Shown here piece after piece: positions 46,150 to 57,089 of a stretch of DNA of 64,000 nucleotides. The stretch is from the NCBI GenBank assembly GCA_963792125.1, contig CAWBVA010000012.1:1-64000 (forward strand), written 5' to 3'. This DNA comes from Methanocella_A sp963792125 (GTDB taxonomy: Archaea; Halobacteriota; Methanocellia; Methanocellales; Methanocellaceae). Under the pieces are notes generated by a model. That model saw only the letters and a program-made list of their open reading frames with translations, was not told where the DNA came from and did not search any database. A program made the translations under genes and the position numbers. How positions within the stretch are numbered: the stretch's first letter is position 1; each line of letters opens with the position of its first letter.

Positions 46150-46166
46150 TCTCTTTTTTTATTTTG
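46150..46166 (+). terminator. T-run terminator after the DUF1328-like gene
   Basis: CTCTCTTTTTTTATTTT six bases after the stop is a typical archaeal oligo-T terminator. Confidence 0.6.
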
Positions 46167-46414
46167 GTTGCCTTAGCCGTGGCCATCTGCCTGCTTGCCG
46201 TTTCTGCCCGGCGGTCCGGGGCTGCATGCGGCCTGCAGCAGGGACCTGTATACCCGGACAGTAGGTCGTCTACAGGGCTGGCGCTCCCCCAAATACAGAC
46301 AAGTACAAATAGTGAGAGATGTAATTCATATTCGAACCGCAGAGAGTGGTATCTCTGCAACACGGGGAATCGGCATATCATTCGCCGATAATGGGATGGA
46401 TGGAGCAATAAAAA

Positions 46415-47785
46415 GTGTTAGACAGTACTCTATTGTTATGGATCCTGCTGATCCTGGGGCTGGGCAAGCTGCTGGGCATGATCGCCGAACGGTTCGGGTC
46501 CCCGTCAATCATCGGCGAGCTCCTCGTAGGCATCCTGCTGGGCCCGATGGCGCTGGGAGTGATCACTCCGTCGGAGGCCAATATAGTCAACTGGGAAAAC
46601 CTCGGAGTGCTGGCTAACCTCGGCGTCATGTTCATGATGTTCATCATGGGGCTCTCGATCAACATGGAGACGATACTCAAGAACAACGCCCGCAGCGCCT
46701 CAGCCATCACGCTCATCGGCGCATCCCTCGTCTTCCTCGGGGCCACGGCTGCCACGCTGGTCATCGACCTGGCCATGGGCCAGGAGCTGTACTTCTCGCT
46801 CGCGCAGGCGTGCATCGTGGGCGTGGCGCTCACTTCGACGTCGACAGTCATCGGTTTCAGGTATTTGAGCGAGATCGGCGACCGGTTCTCGAACGTGTTC
46901 AAGACGCTCGTCGCCGTCGAGGTCACGGACGGCATCTTCTCCATCGTCCTGCTTGCCGTATTCCTCTCGGTGCTGGGCGCCTACACGAGCATGGTCGAAG
47001 GGGGCAGCCTGGACGTGGGCCAGTTCCTCGCCGTGATCAGCGGGAAGGCGTTCACTCTACTGATGCTGGTAATCGGCTTCATGATCTTCGTGATCAAGTT
47101 CGGAGGTGCGGTGGCGAACTGGCTGCTCGGCGTCTCCCGGCGTACGAGCGAGGACCAGTCGATCATCACGCTTTCGCTGATCATCCTGTTCGCCGTGGCA
47201 GCCCTGAGCGACTGGCTGGAACTCACCGCGGTCATCGGGGCATTCCTGGCCGGTGCCATCCTGGCAGGGTCCCCGTTCAGCGAGACAGTGATCGCGCCCA
47301 AGATCAAGGCCGTCGGCTACGGCTTATTCATCCCCATCTTCTTCGCATTCACCGGCCTGCAGATGGACTTCGGGGCCATCCTGGGCGGCGCGGCACTCCA
47401 GTTGCCAGGCGGCTTCGGCATCCCCTATTATCTCATACTGTTCGTCCTGCTGCTGGCCACGGTCATCGTCTTCAAGTACGCCGGTGCGATTACGGGCTGC
47501 ACCTATGCAGGCGGCTTCAAGATGAAAGACGCCCGCAAGATCGGCTGTTCCGCCATATGCGTCGGGGAAGACACACTGGTCATCGCCCAGATAGGCGCCA
47601 TGGTCATGTTCGCAGCCGGCATGCCGCTGATCACCCCGGCCATTTTCTCGGTGCTGGGCATGCTCATCATAGTGACCTCGATCCTTACTCCGTTCCTCCT
47701 GAAATGGGCTTTCAGTGTGAACGAGACGCCCGTAATGGCCACGCCACGGGGCGGTAACATGAAGAACAAGCGAAAGAGTATATAG
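46415..47785 (+). CDS. Cation:proton antiporter (CPA2/Kef-NapA type)
   Basis: 456 residues, about 12 helices. Family markers: GKLLGMIAERFGSPSIIGELLVGILLGP (helix 1-2), LGVMFMMFIMGLSIN, the helix-5/6 region AVEVTDGIFSIVLL (with the VxxDxx charged residue) and ELTAVIGAFLAGAILAGSP. It exchanges Na+ or K+ for protons. The C-terminal TrkA-N domain of Kef proteins is absent. Start is GTG 46415. The gene is followed closely by tRNA-Gly. Confidence 0.9.
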   Translation: MLDSTLLLWILLILGLGKLLGMIAERFGSPSIIGELLVGILLGPMALGVITPSEANIVNWENLGVLANLGVMFMMFIMGLSINMETILKNNARSASAITLIGASLVFLGATAATLVIDLAMGQELYFSLAQACIVGVALTSTSTVIGFRYLSEIGDRFSNVFKTLVAVEVTDGIFSIVLLAVFLSVLGAYTSMVEGGSLDVGQFLAVISGKAFTLLMLVIGFMIFVIKFGGAVANWLLGVSRRTSEDQSIITLSLIILFAVAALSDWLELTAVIGAFLAGAILAGSPFSETVIAPKIKAVGYGLFIPIFFAFTGLQMDFGAILGGAALQLPGGFGIPYYLILFVLLLATVIVFKYAGAITGCTYAGGFKMKDARKIGCSAICVGEDTLVIAQIGAMVMFAAGMPLITPAIFSVLGMLIIVTSILTPFLLKWAFSVNETPVMATPRGGNMKNKRKSI

Positions 47786-47844
47786 TCCACGGCTGCTGGC
47801 GTTTTCCACGACGCCCCGGCAGGCCGCTGCGCGCCTACGGGGCG

Positions 47845-47856
47845 AAAATATTATAT
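47845..47856 (+). promoter_or_regulatory. TATA box for tRNA-Gly
   Basis: AAAATATTATAT is 38-49 bases upstream of the tRNA 5' end, allowing a short 5' leader. Confidence 0.55.
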
Positions 47857-47893
47857 GCCATCAGCGCAATTAGGATTCTGCGTCACAGGTAAT

Positions 47894-47965
47894 GCGCCGG
47901 TAGTGTAGTGGTTATCACTATGGCTTGCCAAGCCATAAACTCGGGTTCGATCCCCGACCGGCGCA
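47894..47965 (+). tRNA. tRNA-Gly (anticodon GCC)
   Basis: 72 bases. Acceptor GCGCCGG pairs fully with CCGGCGC, discriminator A. Anticodon arm ATGGC-TTGCCAA-GCCAT gives GCC; T-arm TCGGG-TTCGATC-CCCGA. CCA is not encoded. No intron. Confidence 0.96.
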
Positions 47966-48119
47966 TAGATTGTTTTGAGGGGCTCCCGGGGGCTTTTACA
48001 AAAAGCCCCCTGGGTCTCGACACCGTACACATGTGCCGAAGGCACCGTTTTAAGGATCGTTTTTGAAGGGGTGCAAGGGGGAACTTTTTCCCAAAAAGTT
48101 CCCCCTGTACGCTTAGCCC
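47966..48119 (+). repeat. Family B three-hairpin element downstream of tRNA-Gly
   Basis: It begins at the tRNA 3' end: TTGTTTTGAGGGGCTCCCGGG, then hairpin GGGGGCTTTTACAAAAAGCCCCC, CTGGGTCTCGACACCG, the stem GTGCCGAAGGCAC, and hairpin GGGGGAACTTTTT/AAAAAGTTCCCCC ending CTGTACGCTTA. Same orientation relative to the tRNA as the copy next to tRNA-Ser. Confidence 0.9.
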
Positions 48120-48275
48120 TTGAAAAGCATATTCTCCGCGTCTCGATCTTGGCCATGCGTCGATAGAGCCCCGCCCGCAGGCCTGCGTCATCGCCCCGCG
48201 GCCCCTCGCGCGCGTGTGTTTGAATCAGCGTTCATACAAGTTTATTATGATGGAAAGATGAAGATATCCCTGTTA

Positions 48276-48425
48276 ATACAAGCGTACAGGGGGACTTTTT
48301 AGTAAAAAGTCCCCCTTGCACCCCGAAAAACTATCGCAGTTTGTGCCTTCGGCACTGACGCCCGGTGTCGTGACCCAGGGGGGCCTTTTTGGAACAAGGC
48401 CCCCCGGGAGCCCCGCGAAAACCAG
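48276..48425 (-). repeat. Family B element, inverted second copy
   Basis: Starts AAGCGTACAGGGGGACTTTTT on the plus strand and ends GGGAGCCCCGCGAAAACC, so it is inverted relative to the copy at 47966. The two copies form a divergent pair about 155 bases apart. The intervening 48120-48275 segment has no recognisable gene. Confidence 0.9.
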
Positions 48426-48479
48426 CAGCCAGCACAAATTTATTATTACCCAATCGCCTTTTAGTGTGCGGTGGTTTAG

Positions 48480-48737
48480 CTGAAAATTGCAGTGAGCACA
48501 AAGACAACGGTCGACGGCGAGACGTCCGTAGACTACAGCAGCAAACTCGAGATGCCGCCCAGCGCGGACTTCGACGTATGGGTGGACAACGGCGGGCTGG
48601 TCATCAGCGCGCTGAACGAGGTAGCCAACAGCAGGAAGAAGACTAAGCGCGACATCTCAGTAGAGATCATCTTAGATCGCGAGCTGAGCATGAAAATCGC
48701 AGCAGCCTGCAAGAACCTGCCCACGCTTCCGAAGTGA
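48480..48737 (+). CDS. Small hypothetical protein with a probable non-ATG start
   Basis: Up to 85 residues: (L)KIAVSTKTTVDGETSVDYSSKL, then SADFDVWVDNGGLVISALNEV and a basic/helical C-terminus DRELSMKIAAACKNLPTLPK. The frame begins naturally at CTG 48480, five bases after GGTGG, giving an MKIAVST-like N-terminus. GTG 48492 would cut four residues and lacks a good site. The fold is not recognised; the pattern suggests a small beta-rich protein. Confidence 0.55.
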   Translation: MKIAVSTKTTVDGETSVDYSSKLEMPPSADFDVWVDNGGLVISALNEVANSRKKTKRDISVEIILDRELSMKIAAACKNLPTLPK

Positions 48738-48862
48738 AGCCTTACCTGTTTTTATCGTGGAGTCGGACGGCCGTTTAGTCGTCAGTATCACTGGCGGTTT
48801 CTGGCGATCATGTCGATAATATTTTTAATTATATTGCACGTATTATAGATAGAATATCCCTG

Positions 48863-49705
48863 GTGAGCCGCTTGAAGAAGAGTACGTTAGTTTCCATCGT
48901 CAGCACCGATGATCCCGTCAACGGGCCTAAAACCGCACTGGACCAGATCCACGCAGACGACATCCTGCGCAATTACCAGCGCGTGCTGATAAAGCCGAAC
49001 TACGTAAATGGCAGCCACCCTTCGACCGGCGTGACCACGGACCCCAGAGTAGTCCGGTCGATCGCCGAGTACCTGCTGGAGCACGGTTGGAGCAGCCGGG
49101 AGTTCGCGGTGGGTGAGGGAGGCATGGCCAGCGTGAACACCATGGAGTCATTCAGTACCAGCGGCTTAGTCGACGAGATGAAGAGCCTGGGCATCAAGCT
49201 GATTGACCTGAACGCGGAGCCTCATGTGGACGTGAACATCGAGGGCGGCCGGTCGCTGAAGACGGTCCGTGTCGCACGCTCCTTCGTGGACTATGACTGT
49301 ATCCTGTCGGTGCCGAAGCTCAAGGTCCACTGCTGGTCGCTGTCGACGCTGTCCATGAAGAACATGATGGGCGGCATCCTCCCCAAAGGCATCATGCACG
49401 ACGACCTGGCGCAGAAGATCGTCGACCTGAACCGGGTCTTCGGGCCGGAGCTCACAGTCATCGACGGCATCATAGGCTGCCAGCGCCACGAGCTTGCCTG
49501 TGACCCCATCGATTCTAATGTGATCATCGCCGGCGAGGACTTCGTGGCCACGGACGCCGTGGGCTCTTTCCTGATGGGCCTGGCGCCGGAGGATGTGCTG
49601 TACCTGCAGCTCGCCAAAAAGGCCGGGCTGGGCGAGAATGACATGGACAAGATCCAGTATACAGGGGAGAGCATCAGCAAACTAAGGAAACACTACAAGA
49701 TGTAA
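48863..49705 (+). CDS. DUF362-family protein
   Basis: 280 residues. DUF362 pattern: VLIKPNYVNGSHPSTGVTTDPRVV near residue 47, VGEGGMASVNTMESF, SFVDYDCILSVPKLKVHCWSLSTLSMKNMMGG (the KxKxH...LxxKNxxG motif) and IIAGEDFVATDAVGSFLMGL. Family members are often fused to ferredoxins; this one lacks Fe-S motifs. Function unknown. Start GTG 48863. Its TAA stop is the first codon-sized piece of a family A hairpin. Confidence 0.85.
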   Translation: MSRLKKSTLVSIVSTDDPVNGPKTALDQIHADDILRNYQRVLIKPNYVNGSHPSTGVTTDPRVVRSIAEYLLEHGWSSREFAVGEGGMASVNTMESFSTSGLVDEMKSLGIKLIDLNAEPHVDVNIEGGRSLKTVRVARSFVDYDCILSVPKLKVHCWSLSTLSMKNMMGGILPKGIMHDDLAQKIVDLNRVFGPELTVIDGIIGCQRHELACDPIDSNVIIAGEDFVATDAVGSFLMGLAPEDVLYLQLAKKAGLGENDMDKIQYTGESISKLRKHYKM

Positions 49706-49795
49706 GCATCGGACACGGAGGCCACAAAGGGCAAAAAGGACTATGTGCATCCTCCGTGCCCTTTGTGTCCAATGCTCCTCCGTGTCCGATGCTTA
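49703..49795. repeat. Family A hairpin (GGACACGGAGG words) overlapping a stop codon
   Basis: Perfect 19-bp arms TAAGCATCGGACACGGAGG (49703-49721) and complement (49777-49795), with inner words GGCCACAAAGGGC / GCCCTTTGTG. The TAA stop of the DUF362 gene is the first three bases of the left arm. Confidence 0.9.
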
Positions 49796-49846
49796 TATTA
49801 AGCGCTTGTGCAATTACCCTATAACGCTATTAGTCAAGGTGTGACA

Positions 49847-50155
49847 ATGGAAGCTGTATATTATTACGAGGACAAGAACAAGAAAGACGTTGAGACGCTC
49901 CTTTCCGATGAGTTCTTCAAGCGGCTCGGGCCCGTCGACCGTGAGGCTAAGCTCATGGGCACGCAGCGCAAGACTGGCTATTATCTCTATGTCCGGGCGG
50001 AGAACCCGGATAAGTTCAAGACGGCCGAGGACAAGATCGCCGAGTCCAAGATCCCCATGACGAAACTGGCCGGTGACGAGGAGAAGGCGGTAATCGACGC
50101 CGTCCACAAGGAAGAGGACGAGGCCGCAGAAGGCATGGGCGCTATCTTCGGGTAA
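49847..50155 (+). CDS. Hypothetical protein, 102 residues
   Basis: Soluble and charged: MEAVYYYEDKNKKDVETLLSD, KLMGTQRKTGYYLYVRAENPD, EEDEAAEGMGAIFG at the end. The strand-helix alternation suggests a small alpha/beta fold. No family recognised. ATG 49847 has AAGGTGTGACA upstream. Its stop falls in TAAGCATCGGACAC, the same edge of a family A repeat as at 49703. Confidence 0.65.
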   Translation: MEAVYYYEDKNKKDVETLLSDEFFKRLGPVDREAKLMGTQRKTGYYLYVRAENPDKFKTAEDKIAESKIPMTKLAGDEEKAVIDAVHKEEDEAAEGMGAIFG

Positions 50156-50184
50156 GCATCGGACACAGAGGGCACGGAGTTAAG
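50153..50184. repeat. Family A single arm at a stop codon
   Basis: TAAGCATCGGACACAGAGGGCACGGAG repeats the edge of the 49703 element, but the right arm is missing. An oligo-T stretch (TGTTTTATCTATTTTTAATA) follows at 50207 and may end transcription. Confidence 0.7.
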
Positions 50185-50373
50185 AATCGTAGAACTTCCT
50201 GGCCCTGTTTTATCTATTTTTAATATCGCCATCGTCTTTACTATCATGAGTTTCCTGTGGCTCCGGGAGCACTTGCCGGAAAAGTAAAGGATATCGCACT
50301 GTCTGAAAAGACAGTCGTACGCCCGCCTGGCCGCTCACGCACACGCGTTGCCCGTGCACCGGCCTGCCTGTGA

Positions 50374-51020
50374 CTATTTAACAGCAACGACGTAAGCCTC
50401 TTTTTTCTCAGGCCGGATCACTTTCTCAATCTTCAGCCCCTTGCTTTCGAGTAACTCTAAAAATGGCTCAACGTCCTTTATTTTATCCAGCTTCAGCACC
50501 TGCATGACCCGGCCGCCCTCTTCAGCAGCGGCAGGAACCGGGCCGATAATCTCGATGGACGCAGACGGCTCGACAGTCATATCGTTGAGAATAACGTCGA
50601 ACCCCGCCCCGAGTTGAGATAAATCCATGTTAAAGGCATCTCCGAAGACAATGCTGACGTTGGGATGCTCTTCAGCGACCTTTGAGAGTTGCGGCCGGAA
50701 CTCTTCGCTGTACTCGATGCCGACGACCTTTGAGCTATAGTCGACGCATAGATGAGGAAGCCCCCGGCACTCGACCCTATGTCCAGGACGGCGTCGCCGG
50801 GATGCAACAGCCCTGACTGCTCCTGGATGCCTTTCAGCTTGAAATAGCCCTCCGGCTGGTCGGCTTCGGCTATCTCGATGCGGCTGCCGGGCGCTACTTT
50901 TTTAGACTGTTTGGTCGCCACGACGCCGTCGACTTTGACGAGCCCGCGCTCAATATAGCGCTGGGCCCGGCTGCGTGAGGCGATATAGCCCTCGGAAACA
51001 AGGTATTCGTCGAGTCTCAT
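50374..51020 (-). CDS. tlyA: TlyA-like S4-domain rRNA 2'-O-methyltransferase, frame broken
   Basis: About 215 residues. The N-terminal S4 RNA-binding domain is MRLDEYLVSEGYIASRSRAQRYIERGLVKVDG. The FtsJ-type methyltransferase domain follows, with its SAM motif HPGDAVLDIGSSAGGF (about 90-105), then after a missing base near 50743 YSSKVVGIEYSEEFRPQL, and VFGDAFNMDLSQLGAGFDVILNDM. In bacteria TlyA methylates 16S/23S rRNA; related archaeal genes are common. The extension up to 51167 is open but its sequence is not protein-like and lacks a ribosome site. Divergent from gyrB. Confidence 0.8.
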
Positions 51021-51281
51021 CTTCGCTCTAAGGTTATTGGTCAGCGCATTGAATGAAAAACTTATCGGAAATATTATTATATAAATTACTCCCATTTTAT
51101 TCGTATTAGCCCCGTAATCGAATTTTTTCTCGCTGAAAGCATTAAATATATATTCCATGCATGACAATTAATCCTGGTGAGTATTACGAAGCAGTGAACA
51201 GGTCATAGACCGTTTATTCGTATTCACATCATATCGGATTGGGAAAATTTTTAAAAAAATTATCGCGAGGTATAGTACACA

Positions 51282-53193
<1,912 letters not shown>

Positions 53194-53197
53194 GACG

Positions 53198-55656
53198 ATG
53201 GCCGAAGAGAGACAAAAACAGAAACACGAGACGGTCGTACCGACAAAAATCGACGAGGAGATGAAGCGCTCCTACATCGACTATTCCATGAGCGTCATTG
53301 TCGGCCGGGCGCTGCCCGACGTACGGGACGGCCTGAAGCCGGTGCACCGCCGGGTGCTCTACGGCATGTACGAGCTGAGCAACACCCACGACAAGCCCTA
53401 CAAGAAGAGCGCGAGAGTGGTGGGCGACGTCATGGGTAAGTACCATCCCCACGGCGATGCGGCGATCTACGATACCATCGTGAGGATGGCGCAGGACTTC
53501 TCGCTCCGCTACCCGCTGGTGGACGGCCAGGGCAACTTCGGCAGCGTGGACGGCGACAGCGCCGCTCACATGCGTTACACCGAAGTCCGCATGGAGGAGA
53601 TCGCCGAGGAACTGCTGGCGGACCTCGACAAGGAGACGGTCGACTTCGCCCCGAACTTCGACGAGACGCTGAAAGAGCCCACCGTGCTCCCGGCGAAGCT
53701 GCCGAACCTGCTGATCAACGGCTCTTCGGGCATTGCCGTCGGCATGGCCACGAACATCCCGCCACACAACCTCAGCGAGGTCGTGGACGGGACGGTAGCG
53801 CTCATCGACAACCCCGCGTCTGGAGCCCGTCGACATGCTGAACTACATCAAGGGGCCGGACTTCCCGACGGGCGCCTTCATCTATGGCCGGGACGGCATC
53901 AAAGAGGCATACCTCACCGGCCGGGGCAGCATCCGGCAGCGGGCTAAGACGGAGATCGTCGAGGAGGGCGGCAGGAATGTCATCCTCGTCACGGAAATCC
54001 CCTACATGGTGAACAAGGCCAGGCTCATCGAGAATATCGCCGAGCTGGTCAAGGATAAGAAGATCGAAGGGCATCTCGGACCTGCGCGACGAGTCGGACC
54101 GCGAAGGCATGCGCATCGTCATCGAGCTGAAGAAGGCGGCCAATGCCAACGTGGTGTTGAATCAGCTGTTCAAGCACACCCAGATGGAGACGACCTTCGG
54201 CGTGAACAATCTCTCGCTGGTCGACAACGTGCCGATGACGCTGAACCTCAAGGACACCATCGGCTATTACATCAAGCACAGGCAGGAAGTCGTCACCAAA
54301 CGCAGCCAGTTCGAGCTGAAGAAGGCCCAGGCCCGGGAGCATATCCTGGCCGGCCTGCTCATCGCGCTGACCAACATAGACGATTTCGTCCGGATCATCA
54401 GGGCATCCGCAAACGCCGACGAGGCAAAGACGGCCCTCATGGCCAAATACGGCCTGTCGGACGAGCAGTCCAAAGCGATCCTCGACATGCGCCTGTCCAG
54501 GCTGACGGCGCTGGAGCGGCAGAAGATCGACGACGAGAGAGCGGAACTGCTGAAGGAGATCGAGCACCTGCTCCAGGTGTTGCAGAGCCCGCAGATGGTG
54601 CTGGACATCATCAAGAGCGAGCTGCTGGCGCTCAAGGAGAAGTATGGCGACAAGAGACGGACTATCATAATGGACTCCGCCGGCGATATCGTGGACGAGG
54701 ACCTGATCCCGGTGGAGAACGTGGTCGTCTCGATCACGAATACCGGCTACATCAAGCGGATGCCGGTAGACACGTACCGCACCCAGCGCAGGGGCGGCGT
54801 GGGCATCATGGGCATGGAGACCAAGGAAGAAGACTATGTAATCGACGTCTTCGTCGCGTCCACGCACGACACCATGCTGTTCTTCTCGAACAAGGGCAAG
54901 GCGTACGCGCTCAAGGTCTACGAGATACCGCCAGCCGCTACCCGGCAGACCCGTGGCAAGGCGATCATTAACCTGATCAACATCGAGCCCGGGGAGCAGA
55001 TCAACGCTTCGATACCAATCAAGGCGTTCGACGACCAGCACTTCCTGGTCATGTGCACCAGGGAAGGCACGGTCAAGAAGACGGTGCTATCGGCCTACCA
55101 GAGCATCCGCAGCAGCGGCATCATCGCCATCGGCCTGTCCGAAGGCGACGAGCTGATCGCGGTGAAGCTCACCAGCGGGGAGCAGGAAATCCTGATCGCC
55201 ACCCGCAACGGCAAGAGCAACCGGTTCTCCGAGAAGGAGGTCCGGGAGATGGGCCGGCCTGCGCAGGGCGTCATCGGCATCCGGCTTACCGAGAACGACA
55301 AGGTGATCGGCATGGAGATCGTGGACCCGGAGCAGACGGTGCTGACCATCTGCGAGAACGGGTTCGGCAAGCGAACGCCTATATCTGAATACGGCATGAC
55401 CCACCGGGGCACGCAGGGCATCATCAACATCAAGACGACGCTCCGCAACGGCCCGGTCGTGTCGGTCATCGGCGTCACCGCCGACCACCAGATCGTGGTC
55501 GCCACCAAGGATGCGATCATGATACGCATCAAGGCGACGGAGATACCGGAGATCGGCCGCAACACCCAGGGCGTGCACATCATCAAGCTCAAGTCTGATG
55601 ACAGGGTCATGGCTGTGGCCCGGCTGGTGTCCGAGAAGAAGGAAGAGGAGATATAA
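53198..55656 (+). CDS. gyrA: DNA gyrase subunit A, two frame breaks
   Basis: About 818 residues once corrected. YIDYSMSVIVGRALPDVRDGLKPVHRR at the N-terminus, catalytic Tyr127 in AAHMRYTEVRM, and QRRGGVGIMG, the GyrA box that wraps DNA and separates gyrase from topoisomerase IV, in the C-terminal beta-pinwheel (repeats like GKAYALKVYEIPP). Extra bases near 53818 and 54073 divide the reading into three frames (53198-53817, then to about 54072, then to 55656). Flanking sequence fits one ancestral frame. It lies five bases after the corrected gyrB stop. Confidence 0.95.
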
Positions 55657-55659
55657 TCG

Positions 55660-55697
55660 CACCACTGCGTGCGGTTATCTCTTTACTTTTTTTAATA
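55660..55697 (+). terminator. Terminator after gyrA
   Basis: A CGCAC...GTGCG stem is followed by TTTACTTTTTTTAATATTTTG, an archaeal oligo-T signal. Confidence 0.55.
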
Positions 55698-55702
55698 TTT
55701 TG

Positions 55703-55829
55703 TCACAGATACAGGCGCAGAGCTAGCACAGAGGCCACAAGGCACAGAGGTCATTTAAGCAAAGGCTAAGCAGCTCTGCTGTTAATCCTCTGTTCGTCCT
55801 CTGTGCCTTTGTGTCAGGTGAAGCCTGTG
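55703..55829. repeat. Family A hairpin (GCACAGAGG words), diverged
   Basis: GCACAGAGGCCACAAGGCACAGAGG pairs imperfectly with CCTCTGTTCGTCCTCTGTGCCTTTGTG. It separates gyrA from the glutamate synthase genes. Confidence 0.8.
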
Positions 55830-55955
55830 CCTTCCGAAACCTTGTACCTCAAATCATTGGCAAAATTTAAATATATGGATAGGACATAATGTTGCCTACC
55901 ATCGGCATTTATATAGGTGAAGCCGGAAAAGAGTTGAACACTGTATGAGGACTAC

Positions 55956-57089
55956 TTGCAGCCAGCAGGACCGCTGTTCGGTGAGGGATCGGCCTTGAAA
56001 TACCAGCGCGATCTCGAACACATACCGTCGGGGTGTGCCATTTCGGGCATCCTGAACCGGAAGGGGAAGCGCATCGACGGGAGGAAGATCATTAAGTCCA
56101 TAGCCCTGATGCACGACCGGTCCAACGGGCTGGGCGGTGGCTTCGCCGCATACGGCATTTACCCGAAATATAAAGATTATTACGCGTTCCACGTGATGCT
56201 CGACGACGAGGAAAGCAAGAACCAGTTCGAGTGCTACGTCAACCAGCATTTCACCGTGGAGCACGACGAAAAAATCCCCACGGCGAAGGTCGACGGCATC
56301 CACAGGCCGCCTGTCCTCTGGCGCTATTTCGTCAAGGTGGGCGAGGGGAAGCTGGAAGACGGCATCAGCGCCGAAGAGGACTACGTCGTCCGGCAGGTCA
56401 TGCACGTCAACTCGAACATTCCCGGTGCCTTCATCTCGTCCAGCGGCAAGAATATGGGCGGATTCAAGGGCGTGGGCTACCCGGAAGACATCGCGAAGTT
56501 CTTCAAGCTGGAGGACTACAATGCGTATCTCTGGACCTCGCACGGCCGGTTTCCCACGAACACGCCCGGCTGGTGGGGCGGCGCGCACCCGATGACACTG
56601 CTGGACTGGTCTGTCGTCCACAATGGGGAGATATCCTCGTACGGCATCAACAAACGCTACCTGGAGATGTTCGGCTACAAGATGGAGCTGATGACCGACA
56701 CGGAGGTCATCGCCTATCTGTTCGACCTCCTGGTCAGAAGGCACAAGCTGCCCGTCCAGGTAGCGACAGCCGCACTGGCCCCGCCGTTCTGGAAGGACAT
56801 CGATGCCATGCCCGAGCAGCAGCGTAAAGCGTATACGGCGATCCGCGCCGTATATGGCAGCGCACTGATGAACGGCCCGTTCTCCATCCTCGTCGGCTTT
56901 ACCAGGGGCATGATCGGCCTGAACGACCGCATCAAGCTGCGCCCTATGATCGCCGCCGAGAAGGGCGACTACATGTACATGGCCTCCGAAGAGGCCGGTA
57001 TCAGGATCATCGAGCCGGAGCCGGAGAAGGTCTGGGCCCCGAAGGCCGGCGTACCCACTATCGGACTGCTCGACGAGGGGGTGGAGTGA
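55956..57089 (+). CDS. Archaeal glutamate synthase, glutamine amidotransferase subunit (GltB1)
   Basis: About 377 residues, class II glutamine amidotransferase of the split archaeal glutamate synthase. The Cys nucleophile is in SGCAISGILNRKGKRIDG (near residue 27) after a short leader, so maturation to an N-terminal Cys is expected. LWTSHGRFPTNTPGWWGGAHP and NGEISSYGINKRYLEMFG are the conserved glutamine-binding loops. It releases ammonia from glutamine for the FMN subunit. TTG start at 55956; an in-frame TGA lies about 25 bases upstream. It overlaps the next gene by one base (TGATG). Confidence 0.88.
   Translation: MQPAGPLFGEGSALKYQRDLEHIPSGCAISGILNRKGKRIDGRKIIKSIALMHDRSNGLGGGFAAYGIYPKYKDYYAFHVMLDDEESKNQFECYVNQHFTVEHDEKIPTAKVDGIHRPPVLWRYFVKVGEGKLEDGISAEEDYVVRQVMHVNSNIPGAFISSSGKNMGGFKGVGYPEDIAKFFKLEDYNAYLWTSHGRFPTNTPGWWGGAHPMTLLDWSVVHNGEISSYGINKRYLEMFGYKMELMTDTEVIAYLFDLLVRRHKLPVQVATAALAPPFWKDIDAMPEQQRKAYTAIRAVYGSALMNGPFSILVGFTRGMIGLNDRIKLRPMIAAEKGDYMYMASEEAGIRIIEPEPEKVWAPKAGVPTIGLLDEGVE

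Noticed and set aside
46810..47757. 315-residue plus-strand ORF inside the antiporter gene
   Set aside because: It overlaps the well-supported antiporter in another frame and has strongly Arg/His-biased composition.
53198..55656. Programmed frameshifting in gyrA
   Set aside because: There is no shared slippery sequence or stop context among the many breaks in this window; they differ in base and direction.
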